Below are positions 43,684-51,860 of a stretch of DNA of 64,000 nt, one piece after another. Origin of the DNA: Lachnospiraceae bacterium YSD2013 (GTDB lineage: Bacteria; Bacillota; Clostridia; Lachnospirales; Lachnospiraceae); NCBI GenBank assembly GCA_900100895.1, contig FMTX01000014.1:1-64000 (forward strand), read 5' to 3'. The position numbers and the translations under genes are program-made. Numbering within the stretch: position 1 is the first letter of the stretch; every line of letters starts with the position of its first letter. The notes beneath the pieces were generated by a model. That model did no database searches, was not told the origin of the DNA, and saw only the letters and a program-made list of their open reading frames with translations.

Positions 43684-43710
43684 GTATTATCCTCGTCATT
43701 GGGGCAAAAT

Positions 43711-43740
43711 ATTAGGGCGTCTTCAAAAAGACGCCCTAAT
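43711..43740 (-). terminator. Terminator-like 13-bp hairpin after the 132-aa gene
   Basis: ATTAGGGCGTCTT (43711-43723) pairs perfectly with AAGACGCCCTAAT (43728-43740), 4-nt loop. The downstream T-tract on the minus strand (ATATTTTG) is weak but usable. Confidence 0.75.
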
Positions 43741-43768
43741 TATATCACAAATACCTCTTCTTAACTAA

Positions 43769-44167
43769 TTAAAACTTTACAAATACTTTACCGTCTTCAC
43801 CGGAATAAGTACTGTTGTCATCATTCTGTGTTCCTACAAAGTACTGATAGTCTTCAAGGATCTTATCCTTGTGCATATCTGAAATCGCTCTGTTGATATC
43901 AAGCTTCTCGATTTCAAACTCGCTTCCGAGATAAGAATAATCATCGCCCGTGTTGAATGTAAGGGAGATATTGTCAAGATCTGCGGTCTTGGTACGTAAG
44001 TCGGGCTTAGCCGGCTCAATAGGGGTCTCGATCTTGGGAAGTGCCAAAGCTTCCTGTGCTTTGATCTCATCCTGCTTCTTAACCGCCTCAATATCTACCT
44101 TGGGGATGTCAGTTACTTTATATGAATTGTAAAATCCGCCGTAATCGGAAAATAAGTTAATTGCCAT
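43769..44167 (-). CDS. Unrecognised 132-aa cytosolic protein
   Basis: No signal peptide, membrane segment or known domain. The N-terminus MAINLFSDYGGFYNSYK is followed by a helical, Lys/Glu-rich and Pro-containing linker, then a more conserved-looking C-terminal region (INRAISDMHKDKILEDYQYFVG). It has its own promoter, a GGAGG site and a terminator, so it is a monocistronic real gene. It may be a small family restricted to Clostridia. Confidence 0.72.
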   Translation of the reverse strand: MAINLFSDYGGFYNSYKVTDIPKVDIEAVKKQDEIKAQEALALPKIETPIEPAKPDLRTKTADLDNISLTFNTGDDYSYLGSEFEIEKLDINRAISDMHKDKILEDYQYFVGTQNDDNSTYSGEDGKVFVKF

Positions 44168-44214
44168 GTCTGAATCCTCCGTATGAAGGGTTTACATAAT
44201 CACTATACATATTG

Positions 44215-44243
44215 ATTATAATCCGTTTATTAACGGGAATCAA
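44215..44243 (-). promoter_or_regulatory. Probable promoter of the 132-aa gene
   Basis: TTGATT (44243-44238), a 17-bp spacer and consensus TATAAT (44220-44215) lie about 48 nt before ATG 44167. Confidence 0.6.
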
Positions 44244-44303
44244 CCCCCAGCATTCCTTTGCTGTCATCTATTATATCGGAGGTCTTGCGCTATAACTTAA
44301 CCC

Positions 44304-45035
44304 CTATTTTAAATATTTTGTCTTGGCGGCGTCCATAAGTGACTTAGTGTATTCGTGCTGTGGATTAAAGTACACGTCATTAAGCTCACCCATCTCCACA
44401 ATCTTGCCGGATTTCATGACCATTACACGGTCACAGAGATTATATATTACTCGCAAATCGTGCGAAATAAAGAGTATCGCAATGCCAAGTTCCTTGTGAA
44501 GGCGACGAAGCAAGTCAAGTATCTGGCTCTGAACCGTTACATCGAGTGCCGATACAGGCTCGTCGGCTATTAAGAACCTCGGCTCCTGCATAAGCGCTGC
44601 CGCAATGCATACTCTCTGGCGCTGTCCGCCCGAAAGTTCATGAGGGTATCTGTCGAGTATCTCCTCGTCAAGATCGACCTTCTTAAGCATGTCGCGAACG
44701 CGACGCTTTCTCTCTTCCTTGTCGAAGTGTCCTTTAACCTTTATAGGCTCCTCCAAAATAAACTCTATCTTTTCCGAAGGATTAAGACTTCCCGCAGGAT
44801 CCTGAAATACCATCTGGGGGCGCTTGGCAAAATGCTTGACACTGCCTGTAACACCTTTCTTTTGAATTCCTAAGATAGCACGGGATAAGCTCGACTTACC
44901 GCAGCCGGATTCACCCGCAAGGCCTAAAATTTCTCCTTCTTTGACATCAAAAGAAACATCGCTTACGGCAAAAAAAGGCTTCTTGTCTTTCTTAAATTCT
45001 ACGCTTAAATTTCTGACCTCTAAAATATTGCCCAT
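44304..45035 (-). CDS. Peptide/nickel ABC transporter ATPase (DppF/NikE-like)
   Basis: A 243-aa ABC ATPase with Walker A GESGCGKSS, signature LSGGQRQR, Walker B FLIADEPVSALD and H-loop ISHDLRV. It lacks the C-terminal oligopeptide-transport extension of typical OppF, so it is short like NikE. It should pair with the ATPase at 45039-45839. It is the last gene of the five-gene run, three bases after that neighbour. Substrate not readable. Confidence 0.92.
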   Translation of the reverse strand: MGNILEVRNLSVEFKKDKKPFFAVSDVSFDVKEGEILGLAGESGCGKSSLSRAILGIQKKGVTGSVKHFAKRPQMVFQDPAGSLNPSEKIEFILEEPIKVKGHFDKEERKRRVRDMLKKVDLDEEILDRYPHELSGGQRQRVCIAAALMQEPRFLIADEPVSALDVTVQSQILDLLRRLHKELGIAILFISHDLRVIYNLCDRVMVMKSGKIVEMGELNDVYFNPQHEYTKSLMDAAKTKYLK

Positions 45036-45038
45036 GTT

Positions 45039-45839
45039 CTATGCCTCTTTAAAGAAAGGGTTCTTGGGGATTGCATTGATAAGTTTCTTCGTGTATTCCT
45101 GCTTGGGATTTCTGAATATCTCTTCGCAGTTGCCGCTTTCCACCACAAGTCCGTTCTGCATCACAAGCACACGCTCACAAAGACTGTTAACGAGACTTAA
45201 GTCGTGTGAAATGAACAGAATCGCGGTGCCGCGCTCTTTGTTAATACGCTTTAAAAGTTCCACAATTTCCGCCTGAATGGTGACATCAAGCGCAGTCGTA
45301 GGCTCATCAGCAATCAAGAGTCTCGGCTGAATAATCATGGCGGCCGCAATCATGGCACGCTGTCTCATACCGCCCGAAAGCTCATGAGGATAGCTGTTAT
45401 AAACTGCCTCAGGGTTATCAAGCTCCACATCGCGAAGAGCCTGAATGGCGCGTTCTTTCATCTCGGCCTTGTCCATAACCGTATGAACACGAAGGCTTTC
45501 CTCTACCTGCCAGCCTACTTTCTTAAGGGGATTGAGCGAGTTAAGCGGCTCCTGAAAGACCATGCTTATCTCGTTACCCTGAATCTTACGAAGAACCTTA
45601 CGCTCTACTTCAAGAAGGTTAATGCCTTCAAAGGTAATATGGCCGCTCTTCTCCATATCGTGACGACTGAGAAGTCCTGCGATGGCAAGCGCAGTCATAG
45701 TCTTACCCGAGCCCGACTCACCTACGATACCTAAGATGTCGCCTTTTTCCATCTCAAGATCGACATCGTATACTAAGGTGTCGGTAGTCTTCTTATCATG
45801 AACTTTTATGCACAAATCTTCTACTTTTAACATGCTCAT
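45039..45839 (-). CDS. Peptide/nickel ABC transporter ATPase (DppD/NikD-like)
   Basis: A 266-aa ABC ATPase with Walker A GESGSGKTM, signature LSGGMRQR, Walker B LLIADEPTTALD and the ISHDLSL H-loop. The start overlaps the permease stop by four bases (ATGA), which indicates coupling. Like its partner it lacks the long C-terminal domain of OppD and resembles NikD in size. Confidence 0.92.
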   Translation of the reverse strand: MSMLKVEDLCIKVHDKKTTDTLVYDVDLEMEKGDILGIVGESGSGKTMTALAIAGLLSRHDMEKSGHITFEGINLLEVERKVLRKIQGNEISMVFQEPLNSLNPLKKVGWQVEESLRVHTVMDKAEMKERAIQALRDVELDNPEAVYNSYPHELSGGMRQRAMIAAAMIIQPRLLIADEPTTALDVTIQAEIVELLKRINKERGTAILFISHDLSLVNSLCERVLVMQNGLVVESGNCEEIFRNPKQEYTKKLINAIPKNPFFKEA

Positions 45840-46639
45840 GATTTGTTCTCCATTGCGTCCGAAAGAAGGGAAAATCCAAGTATCATCATAACAATCACAA
45901 ATCCCGGAAAAATAGCGTTCCAGGGATTGGTGAATATAACCGACTGAGCTTCGGACAGCATAAGTCCGAGACTCGGATTCGGAGGCTGTGTGCCCATACC
46001 GAGGTAGTTCATGCCCGCTTCAGCAAGTACGGCATTGTTAAAGCCGATAAGTACGCTCGATAATAAAACCGTACGAAGGTTAGGCAATATATGAACCACA
46101 ATTATTCTTAAGTGGCTCGCCCCATAAAGGCGCACACACTGAATATAGTCAAGGTTACGAATTCTCAGCACTTCACCGCGCACAATACGCGCAAAGCTCG
46201 GCACAAAAGCAATACCGAGAGCGATAATCAAAGAATGTGTACCGCCGCCCAGCACACCGATTACAAGAAGTGCCAGAAGTACCGACGGAAAAGCAAGCAC
46301 CGCATCGTTAATACGCATGAGTATCTCATCTACCCATCCGCCGAAATAACCTGTAACGGTACCGATGATAATGCCCACAAAAGTACCGATAAACACTACC
46401 GTCGCAGACACGAACATCGTCTCTCTTACACCCACAAGCACTCTTGAGAATATATCACGACCGAAATTGTCGCATCCCATAATATGCTTAAAGGAAACGC
46501 CCGCGAACTTGGCAGACATGTCCATCGCAAGGGGATCGTAAGGCGTGCAGAAAATACCCGCAATCATCATAATAAAAATGATGCCTACGAGTGTAAGGCC
46601 GATTATGAACTTTACTTTTTGATTCTTACTCTTGTCCAT
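45836..46639 (-). CDS. ABC transporter permease (DppC-like)
   Basis: A 267-aa inner-membrane permease with six helices and a BPD_transp_1 EAA-like loop (EVLRIRNLDYIQCVRLYGAS). The N-terminal cytoplasmic stretch and the HIMGCDNFGRDIFSR block are standard in DppC/OppC. It forms the pore with the permease at 46649-47587. Confidence 0.93.
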   Translation of the reverse strand: MDKSKNQKVKFIIGLTLVGIIFIMMIAGIFCTPYDPLAMDMSAKFAGVSFKHIMGCDNFGRDIFSRVLVGVRETMFVSATVVFIGTFVGIIIGTVTGYFGGWVDEILMRINDAVLAFPSVLLALLVIGVLGGGTHSLIIALGIAFVPSFARIVRGEVLRIRNLDYIQCVRLYGASHLRIIVVHILPNLRTVLLSSVLIGFNNAVLAEAGMNYLGMGTQPPNPSLGLMLSEAQSVIFTNPWNAIFPGFVIVMMILGFSLLSDAMENKS

Positions 46640-46648
46640 CCAAAGCCT

Positions 46649-47587
46649 CTATACATGAATACGGGGATCGAATTTTTTGTAAAGAAGATCCACGATAAGA
46701 TTACTTACTACAACTGCAGTCGCCAGCAAAAGAATGATTGCTTCCACCACAGGATAATCTCTTCCCGAAATCGACGTAAGAAGTATACGACCGAGTCCCG
46801 GAACACCGAATACCTGCTCCACGATAATACTTCCGGCAATAATATCCGCAAAAGTCATACCAAGGAAGGTAATTACAGGAATAATCGCATTCTTGAGCAC
46901 GTGCTTGTAGAATACGGCCTTGGTACGGTTACCGCGGGAATATGCAGTACGCACATAGTCCTTGTCAGCTTCCTTGAGCGCTGTATCTTTAAGGAGTTTA
47001 ACAACCATGGAAATCTTGGGAAGTGCAATCGACAGTGCCGGAAATACCAGATACGCCACGCACTTAAAAAAGTCCCTTTTATATGAAACATAAGCCCCGG
47101 GAGTGAATACATGAAGAATCAGTCCGAATATGAGGGTTATGAGAATTCCCGAAAAGAAAGACGGAATGCTCATTATCATCTGGTTAACCGTGGTAAAGAA
47201 CACGTCGAGCTTAGAATCGCTTTTACGCGCCACATAAATACCCAGAGGAAATGAAAGAATAACCGTAATAAGAATAGCCATTACCGACAATAACATGGTA
47301 ACCGCAATTTTCTCCGATAAAAGCTGTGTTACCGGAGTGTTGTAACTATATGAAATACCGAAATCTCCGTGCACAATGCCGGCAACCCATTCGCCGAAAC
47401 GCACAAGTACAGGGCGGTCTAAGCCCATCTGATGATTAAGCTCCGCAATTTTCTCTGCCGTAGCCTCGGTACCAAGCTTAGACAAAGCAGGACTTGCGGG
47501 TATAAAAGAAAAAGCAAAGAAAACGAGAGCAGAAACAGCCAAAAGAGTCAGTATCAAAGTACCTATCTTCTTTAAGACATATTTCAT
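46649..47587 (-). CDS. ABC transporter permease (DppB-like)
   Basis: A 312-aa permease with about six helices and the EAA loop (ALKEADKDYVRTAYSRGN). It begins with the usual N-terminal helix and ends with the PRIHV tail common in DppB. It follows the binding protein by 40 nt, in the normal A-B-C-D-F order. Confidence 0.93.
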   Translation of the reverse strand: MKYVLKKIGTLILTLLAVSALVFFAFSFIPASPALSKLGTEATAEKIAELNHQMGLDRPVLVRFGEWVAGIVHGDFGISYSYNTPVTQLLSEKIAVTMLLSVMAILITVILSFPLGIYVARKSDSKLDVFFTTVNQMIMSIPSFFSGILITLIFGLILHVFTPGAYVSYKRDFFKCVAYLVFPALSIALPKISMVVKLLKDTALKEADKDYVRTAYSRGNRTKAVFYKHVLKNAIIPVITFLGMTFADIIAGSIIVEQVFGVPGLGRILLTSISGRDYPVVEAIILLLATAVVVSNLIVDLLYKKFDPRIHV

Positions 47588-47627
47588 GCTCTCACCTTCT
47601 TTCTACATATTAAGGGAATAGTCCCTG

Positions 47628-49139
47628 TTACTTCGCAGGTTTAATCTTAGCGATATCAAGTACATAGATAGGGTAGAACTCGTATCCTGTGTACTTATTG
47701 TTGATGGCTACCATCTCGGCAAGGTCCTGGATGTAAACGTTGGCTGCTTCGCGAGCGAGAATCCATTCACATTCCTTGTAGTACTCGGTTGCCGTAGCAT
47801 CGTCGGTAGCGTTGATTGCGTTATTGAAAGCGGCATCATAAGCGTCGCTCTTAAAGTTAACAAAGTTCTTGCTGCTGTCGGATGTAAATCTTTCAAGCAT
47901 AGCCTTAGCGGTCATGGTGGAAGCATCTACACCTACAACGGTAGCTTCGAAATCACGTCCCACATAAACGTCTGAAAGCCATGAATCCCACTCAACAAGC
48001 TTAATCTCGGCATTGACACCGATCTTCTTAAGCTGCTCTACGATAACCTGCGCGGTATCGATATGAGGCTGATAGTTGGAAGGAACCTTGATTGCAAAAG
48101 AAAATCCGTTTTCGTAGCCGGCTTCTTTAAGTAATTCCTTGGCCTTTTCAATATCGGGGGTGTAAACATCGTTAATCTCCTTAACGAAGTACTTACCGAA
48201 TGCGGGGAACATGGAAGAACCAAGCTCTGTACCCTTGCCGTCAAAAGCAAAGTCAATGATTTCCTTGGGGTCTACGGCATAGCAAAGTGCCTGACGAACC
48301 TTCTCGTTGTTGAAAGGCTCAACGGCGTTGTTTAAGTACATAGCCTGAACAAGGTTCATGGTACCTTCTTCAATGTTGAAGTTGGAATCCTTAAGCTGTA
48401 ATGCCTGTGAAGCGGTAATACGTGCAAAGAAATCTACGGAACCGCCGAGTAAATCCATTGTAATGGAATCTGCATTGGCACAAATCTTTAAGGTTACGTC
48501 TTCAATGTATGCCTTCTCGCCCCAGTAATCAGCAAATCTCTTTAAGATGATGTTCTCCTGAGGTGAACGTGATACAAACTTGTAAGGGCCTGTACCGCAA
48601 GGCTGTGTGGAAAGATTGTCAACGCCTTCGGGAACAATGGCAATTGTCATGGTCTGTAAGAAGTCGCCGTCTTTCTTGTTAAGAGTGATAACGATGTTCT
48701 CTCCGTCAGCCTTATACTCTTTAACATTAGAAAAAGCCGATGCGTTGGCAAGAGTGCTGTCCGGATCGGCGTTACGTTTGATACTGTATAAAACATCGTC
48801 CGCCGTTACATCTTTACCGTTATGGAACTTAACACCCTTTCTCAAATGGAAAGTGTAAGTAAGTCCGTCTTCGGATACTGAATATTCATCTGCCACAGCG
48901 GGTTTTAAATCACCGTTTGAATCGGGCTTAACCAAGCCTTCATAAATGTTAAAAAGAATCTCTCTTGTTCCTGCCGCCAGAGCTTCATGGGGGTCAAGAC
49001 TGTCTGATAAATCCTGAGGAATTCCTATGGTGATATGCTTCGAAGCGTCACCCGCCTTGTCGCCTCCGCATGCGCAAAGTGCAACAGTAAGTGTGGCCGA
49101 TAAGATAATCAGCCTCCATAATTTCTTAAAAGCTTTCAT
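47628..49139 (-). CDS. Solute-binding lipoprotein, SBP family 5
   Basis: A 503-aa secreted binding protein with a lipobox (ALCACG, Cys about 24), then the family 5 layout: EGLVKPDSNGDLKPAVADEY and the YTFHLRKGVKFHNGKDVTADD signature. It captures peptides or metal chelates and delivers them to the permeases. It is the first gene of the importer, with AAAGGAGA upstream and a modest promoter. Confidence 0.94.
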   Translation of the reverse strand: MKAFKKLWRLIILSATLTVALCACGGDKAGDASKHITIGIPQDLSDSLDPHEALAAGTREILFNIYEGLVKPDSNGDLKPAVADEYSVSEDGLTYTFHLRKGVKFHNGKDVTADDVLYSIKRNADPDSTLANASAFSNVKEYKADGENIVITLNKKDGDFLQTMTIAIVPEGVDNLSTQPCGTGPYKFVSRSPQENIILKRFADYWGEKAYIEDVTLKICANADSITMDLLGGSVDFFARITASQALQLKDSNFNIEEGTMNLVQAMYLNNAVEPFNNEKVRQALCYAVDPKEIIDFAFDGKGTELGSSMFPAFGKYFVKEINDVYTPDIEKAKELLKEAGYENGFSFAIKVPSNYQPHIDTAQVIVEQLKKIGVNAEIKLVEWDSWLSDVYVGRDFEATVVGVDASTMTAKAMLERFTSDSSKNFVNFKSDAYDAAFNNAINATDDATATEYYKECEWILAREAANVYIQDLAEMVAINNKYTGYEFYPIYVLDIAKIKPAK

Positions 49140-49179
49140 TTCTTATCTCCTTTAGCTTCGTTATTAATTTGACAATGTA

Positions 49180-49208
49180 TTTGTATCTTATTTAGAGTCA
49201 AAAGTCAA
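49180..49208 (-). promoter_or_regulatory. Possible promoter of the importer operon
   Basis: TTGACT (49208-49203), a 17-bp spacer and TACAAA (49185-49180) lie about 40 nt before the binding-protein ATG. The -10 is poor. Confidence 0.4.
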
Positions 49209-49241
49209 TATAAAAAGGTGCAAAACCCACTTTGCACCTTT
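49209..49241 (-). terminator. Intrinsic terminator of nrdR
   Basis: AAAGGTGCAAA (49214-49224) pairs with TTTGCACCTTT (49231-49241), with a 6-nt loop and a T-rich tail on the minus strand, 12 nt after the nrdR stop. Confidence 0.88.
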
Positions 49242-49253
49242 AAAAATACAATC

Positions 49254-49703
49254 TTACTTAAGCATCTTCTTAAGCTCGTCCATGAATGTGTCTACATCCT
49301 TGAAATCCTTGTATACGGAAGCGAAACGAACATACGCAACTGCGTCTACATCCTTAAGCTTCTGCATTACGAGCTCACCGATTACGTGGCTGTCGATTTC
49401 CTTCTCCTCACGGCTGAAGATTTCGGTCTCGACTTCATCCACGATACGACTGATTTCCGCTGCGGTAACGGGACGCTTATGACACGCTCTCAATACGCCG
49501 CCTTCAAGCTTTCTGCGATCGTAGGTCTCACGATTCTTGTCCTTTTTAACGATAATAAGCGGAATCGTCTCCACCTTCTCGTATGTGGTAAATCTCTTGT
49601 CGCAGGCGCTGCACACACGGCGACGTCTGATGGAACTGTTGTCATCGGCGGGTCTTGAGTCAATAACACTGGTATCCGGATGACCGCAAAACGGACATTT
49701 CAT
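49254..49703 (-). CDS. nrdR: Transcriptional repressor NrdR
   Basis: A 149-aa zinc-ribbon plus ATP-cone regulator of ribonucleotide reductase genes. The N-terminal CPFCG and CSAC pairs form the zinc ribbon (about residues 3-34), and the ATP-cone starts near VKKDKNRETYDR. Start ATG 49703 has AAAAGGAGAG upstream; a longer frame has none. It has a consensus promoter and its own terminator, with no reductase gene nearby. Confidence 0.95.
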   Translation of the reverse strand: MKCPFCGHPDTSVIDSRPADDNSSIRRRRVCSACDKRFTTYEKVETIPLIIVKKDKNRETYDRRKLEGGVLRACHKRPVTAAEISRIVDEVETEIFSREEKEIDSHVIGELVMQKLKDVDAVAYVRFASVYKDFKDVDTFMDELKKMLK

Positions 49704-49752
49704 AATTGTTCTCTCCTTTTGGAAAAAGAAACAAACACTGGTTACATAAGTC

Positions 49753-49781
49753 ATTATAATGCTTATGTTAACTTATGTCAA
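49753..49781 (-). promoter_or_regulatory. Consensus sigma-A promoter of nrdR
   Basis: TTGACA (49781-49776), a 17-bp spacer and TATAAT (49758-49753): a perfect consensus. It is embedded in repeated CTTATG/CATAAG half-sites and flanked by GGTTAC (49740-49745) and GTAACC (49791-49796), so a repressor may cover it. Confidence 0.85.
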
Positions 49782-49798
49782 TAAGTTATGGTAACCAA

Positions 49799-50821
49799 TC
49801 ACTTCTTAAGTGTTTTGCTCAAAAGAACGCAACAAGCTATGGAAAGAATCACAATCAAAATTGCATTTGTAAGCAAACCAAACCTTACAAAGAAAGCGGG
49901 TACCAAACCTATAAACAAAGCCGCCGTAGTCACGCCGAAAGCAAGCCCCGGACTGGACTTAAGTATACTTAAACACATGGCAAATGTAATGCTCATGGTC
50001 ATCGAGAAAAAGAAAACGCCTATAACCGACACCACCATTATCTTATCGCCGAATATGAGGAAAGGAATCGCCGCCAGCGTACTGAACACTGCGGTCTTCC
50101 ACGCTCCTATCCTGTCCACAAAGTATCCGCCGAGTGCTTTACCGAGTCCCATGATTCCGAAAAGAAGTATGGTCTGCCACAGTTCCTTGTTCCAAGAAAT
50201 CGGTATAGCGTAGCCGAGATAACTCCTTACTGCGGTAACCAGAAAAGCTACCAGAAGAATCGTCCACGGAGAAAACTTTTTTTCAACAACATCGAACGTC
50301 GGATATGTACCCTTGCGAACAGACTTGCGCGCTGCGAGGGCGCACACTTCCGATAACACCGCAGGAATAATCAGCCACTGCCAAGGCGCCTGAGCGATAC
50401 CCATAGTCTGGCCTATAACTATCCCTACTCCTCCGCCGGACACAAAGAGCGCGGACTGAAATATCTTACCTCTGCTCTCCGTAACCGTCGCAATCGCACC
50501 GCACTCATGCATGATAGCATTACCGATACCGAGCACTACATAACCGGATATGTGCAGCGCATGCACCGGCGACGCCACTAGGAAAATTGCTCCAAGCATC
50601 AAGAGATTACCGATTGTCTCGTAAGGCAGTTTCTTGTGCGATTCTATAAACTTACCGATAATCCCCTGCGGCAGGAATGCAAAGAAGTCATAAGTAAAAG
50701 CAATCGTTCCCGCAAGTAACAACGGATAATGAAGCCTTAACAGATAAAAGCAAATGGTCTCAACACAGGCATGTACGATGAAGTATTCAATTCCTGTTAT
50801 ATTATTCTTAAACTTCTTCAT
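49799..50821 (-). CDS. MFS-type membrane transporter
   Basis: A 340-aa membrane protein with about 10-11 helices and an MFS-like fold; loop RIGAWKTAVFSTL and helix breaks are consistent. It is short for the superfamily and I cannot name a substrate. The ATG at 50821 lies 14 bases inside the preceding 73-aa gene, so translation is coupled. A TTG six codons earlier is possible. It ends the group of small membrane genes. Confidence 0.82.
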   Translation of the reverse strand: MKKFKNNITGIEYFIVHACVETICFYLLRLHYPLLLAGTIAFTYDFFAFLPQGIIGKFIESHKKLPYETIGNLLMLGAIFLVASPVHALHISGYVVLGIGNAIMHECGAIATVTESRGKIFQSALFVSGGGVGIVIGQTMGIAQAPWQWLIIPAVLSEVCALAARKSVRKGTYPTFDVVEKKFSPWTILLVAFLVTAVRSYLGYAIPISWNKELWQTILLFGIMGLGKALGGYFVDRIGAWKTAVFSTLAAIPFLIFGDKIMVVSVIGVFFFSMTMSITFAMCLSILKSSPGLAFGVTTAALFIGLVPAFFVRFGLLTNAILIVILSIACCVLLSKTLKK

Positions 50822-51029
50822 TCGTCTGCTCTGCCTCAATATCAGCTTCTTTGTCCACCTGAGTATCGAGTTGTTCCGCTTCTGTTTCTTTTTTTAATTC
50901 TCTTTTGATGGCGCGGATGCTGAATCTGAGTATTATTGCCGCAAGAATGACGAATACCACAACTGCCACCCCGCCGAGTATTACTACCAATCCGCCCATT
51001 CCTGCATCAAGTAACGCATATTCTACCAT
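50808..51029 (-). CDS. Small single-pass membrane protein
   Basis: A 73-aa protein with a short N-terminus (MVEYALLDAG), one membrane helix (about 12-38), a basic stretch and an acidic Glu/Gln-rich tail. The product resembles that of 51487-51711 in layout and in the M-EY--LLD start. The gene overlaps both neighbours, which supports an operon. Function unknown. Confidence 0.7.
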   Translation of the reverse strand: MVEYALLDAGMGGLVVILGGVAVVVFVILAAIILRFSIRAIKRELKKETEAEQLDTQVDKEADIEAEQTNEEV

Positions 51030-51475
51030 ATGAAACCTCCGAATAATTTGCTAAAGAACCAGCTTATCCCGTAAATACCCCTATTAGTTAAGAGGCCGGT
51101 CACAAACAGTCCAAATATGAATGATGCAAAGTTAGCCGCATATGTTACAAGCAATACTTTGATGCTTGATTTCTTGGATATCATAAAATATAGAACCGCT
51201 TCGGCAACAGGAATAAGAGTCAGTTCCGCAAATAGTGTCCAGATGCAGATATCTCTTTCGAGCTTCAATTGCTTAGCCGACATGTCAAAGAGGAGCACAA
51301 TTATAATTCCCACGTTAAGACATACATTTGTAAGTGCATTGACAGCCACGATATATTTCTTATTGCGAGTAATGCCCGTGCAGTAGATTATAGGGAATTC
51401 CACCATAAGTGTAAGCAGTATGGTTCCTGCAAGAAGTGCTATGGGGAACACTAGGATATATAATAATATATACAT
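51023..51475 (-). CDS. Four-helix membrane protein of unknown function
   Basis: A 150-aa polytopic protein with about four helices (about 4-30, 42-66, 80-98, 107-130). No known motif. The end of the gene overlaps the next start by seven bases and it follows 51487-51711 by eleven bases with AGGAGGA upstream. It belongs to the three-gene cassette with an MFS partner. Confidence 0.72.
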   Translation of the reverse strand: MYILLYILVFPIALLAGTILLTLMVEFPIIYCTGITRNKKYIVAVNALTNVCLNVGIIIVLLFDMSAKQLKLERDICIWTLFAELTLIPVAEAVLYFMISKKSSIKVLLVTYAANFASFIFGLFVTGLLTNRGIYGISWFFSKLFGGFIW

Positions 51476-51486
51476 ACTGGTTCCTC

Positions 51487-51711
51487 CTATTCTTCCGCCT
51501 TGTCTTCATCTGCGTTAGTCGTATCAAGGGGCGCTTCCGCTTTTTCCTGCATCTTTGCCTTTTTAACGCCTTTTCTGATAATGATTACGCTTACAATCGC
51601 AATAGCAAAGGCAATTACAATAAACGCAACAATCCAATTGATTCCGTGCGCCACACCTTTAAGCGCCGGCTCGGGTGGCATGGCCACATCTAGCAAAACT
51701 TTATATTCCAT
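51487..51711 (-). CDS. Small single-pass membrane protein
   Basis: A 74-aa protein with a short N-terminus (MEYKVLLDVAMPPEP), one helix (about 25-46), a Lys-rich stretch and an acidic tail. It is a relaxed paralogue of 50808-51029. GGAGGAGG precedes its ATG. It is divergent from the alpha-galactosidase gene. Function unknown. Confidence 0.7.
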   Translation of the reverse strand: MEYKVLLDVAMPPEPALKGVAHGINWIVAFIVIAFAIAIVSVIIIRKGVKKAKMQEKAEAPLDTTNADEDKAEE

Positions 51712-51804
51712 AACAACCTCCTCCGACCTTTCAGTCTAAATAATTTTATCATACATGCAACTTCTTATCTATAAAAATAGTTGTATTTATGCCTTATAAA
51801 TCGT

Positions 51805-51833
51805 TTTACTAATTTACAATTTTGATGTATAGT
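51805..51833 (+). promoter_or_regulatory. Promoter of the alpha-galactosidase gene
   Basis: TTTACT (51805-51810), a 17-bp spacer and TATAGT (51828-51833) precede the ATG at 51861 by about 27 nt. AAAGG lies ten bases before the ATG. Confidence 0.7.
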
Positions 51834-51860
51834 AAAAGAAAAAAGAAAGGATAATTTCCA

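Noticed and set aside
49704-49754. Longer N-terminus for NrdR
   Set aside because: It would begin upstream of the predicted transcript start; the zinc ribbon begins at the ATG at 49703.
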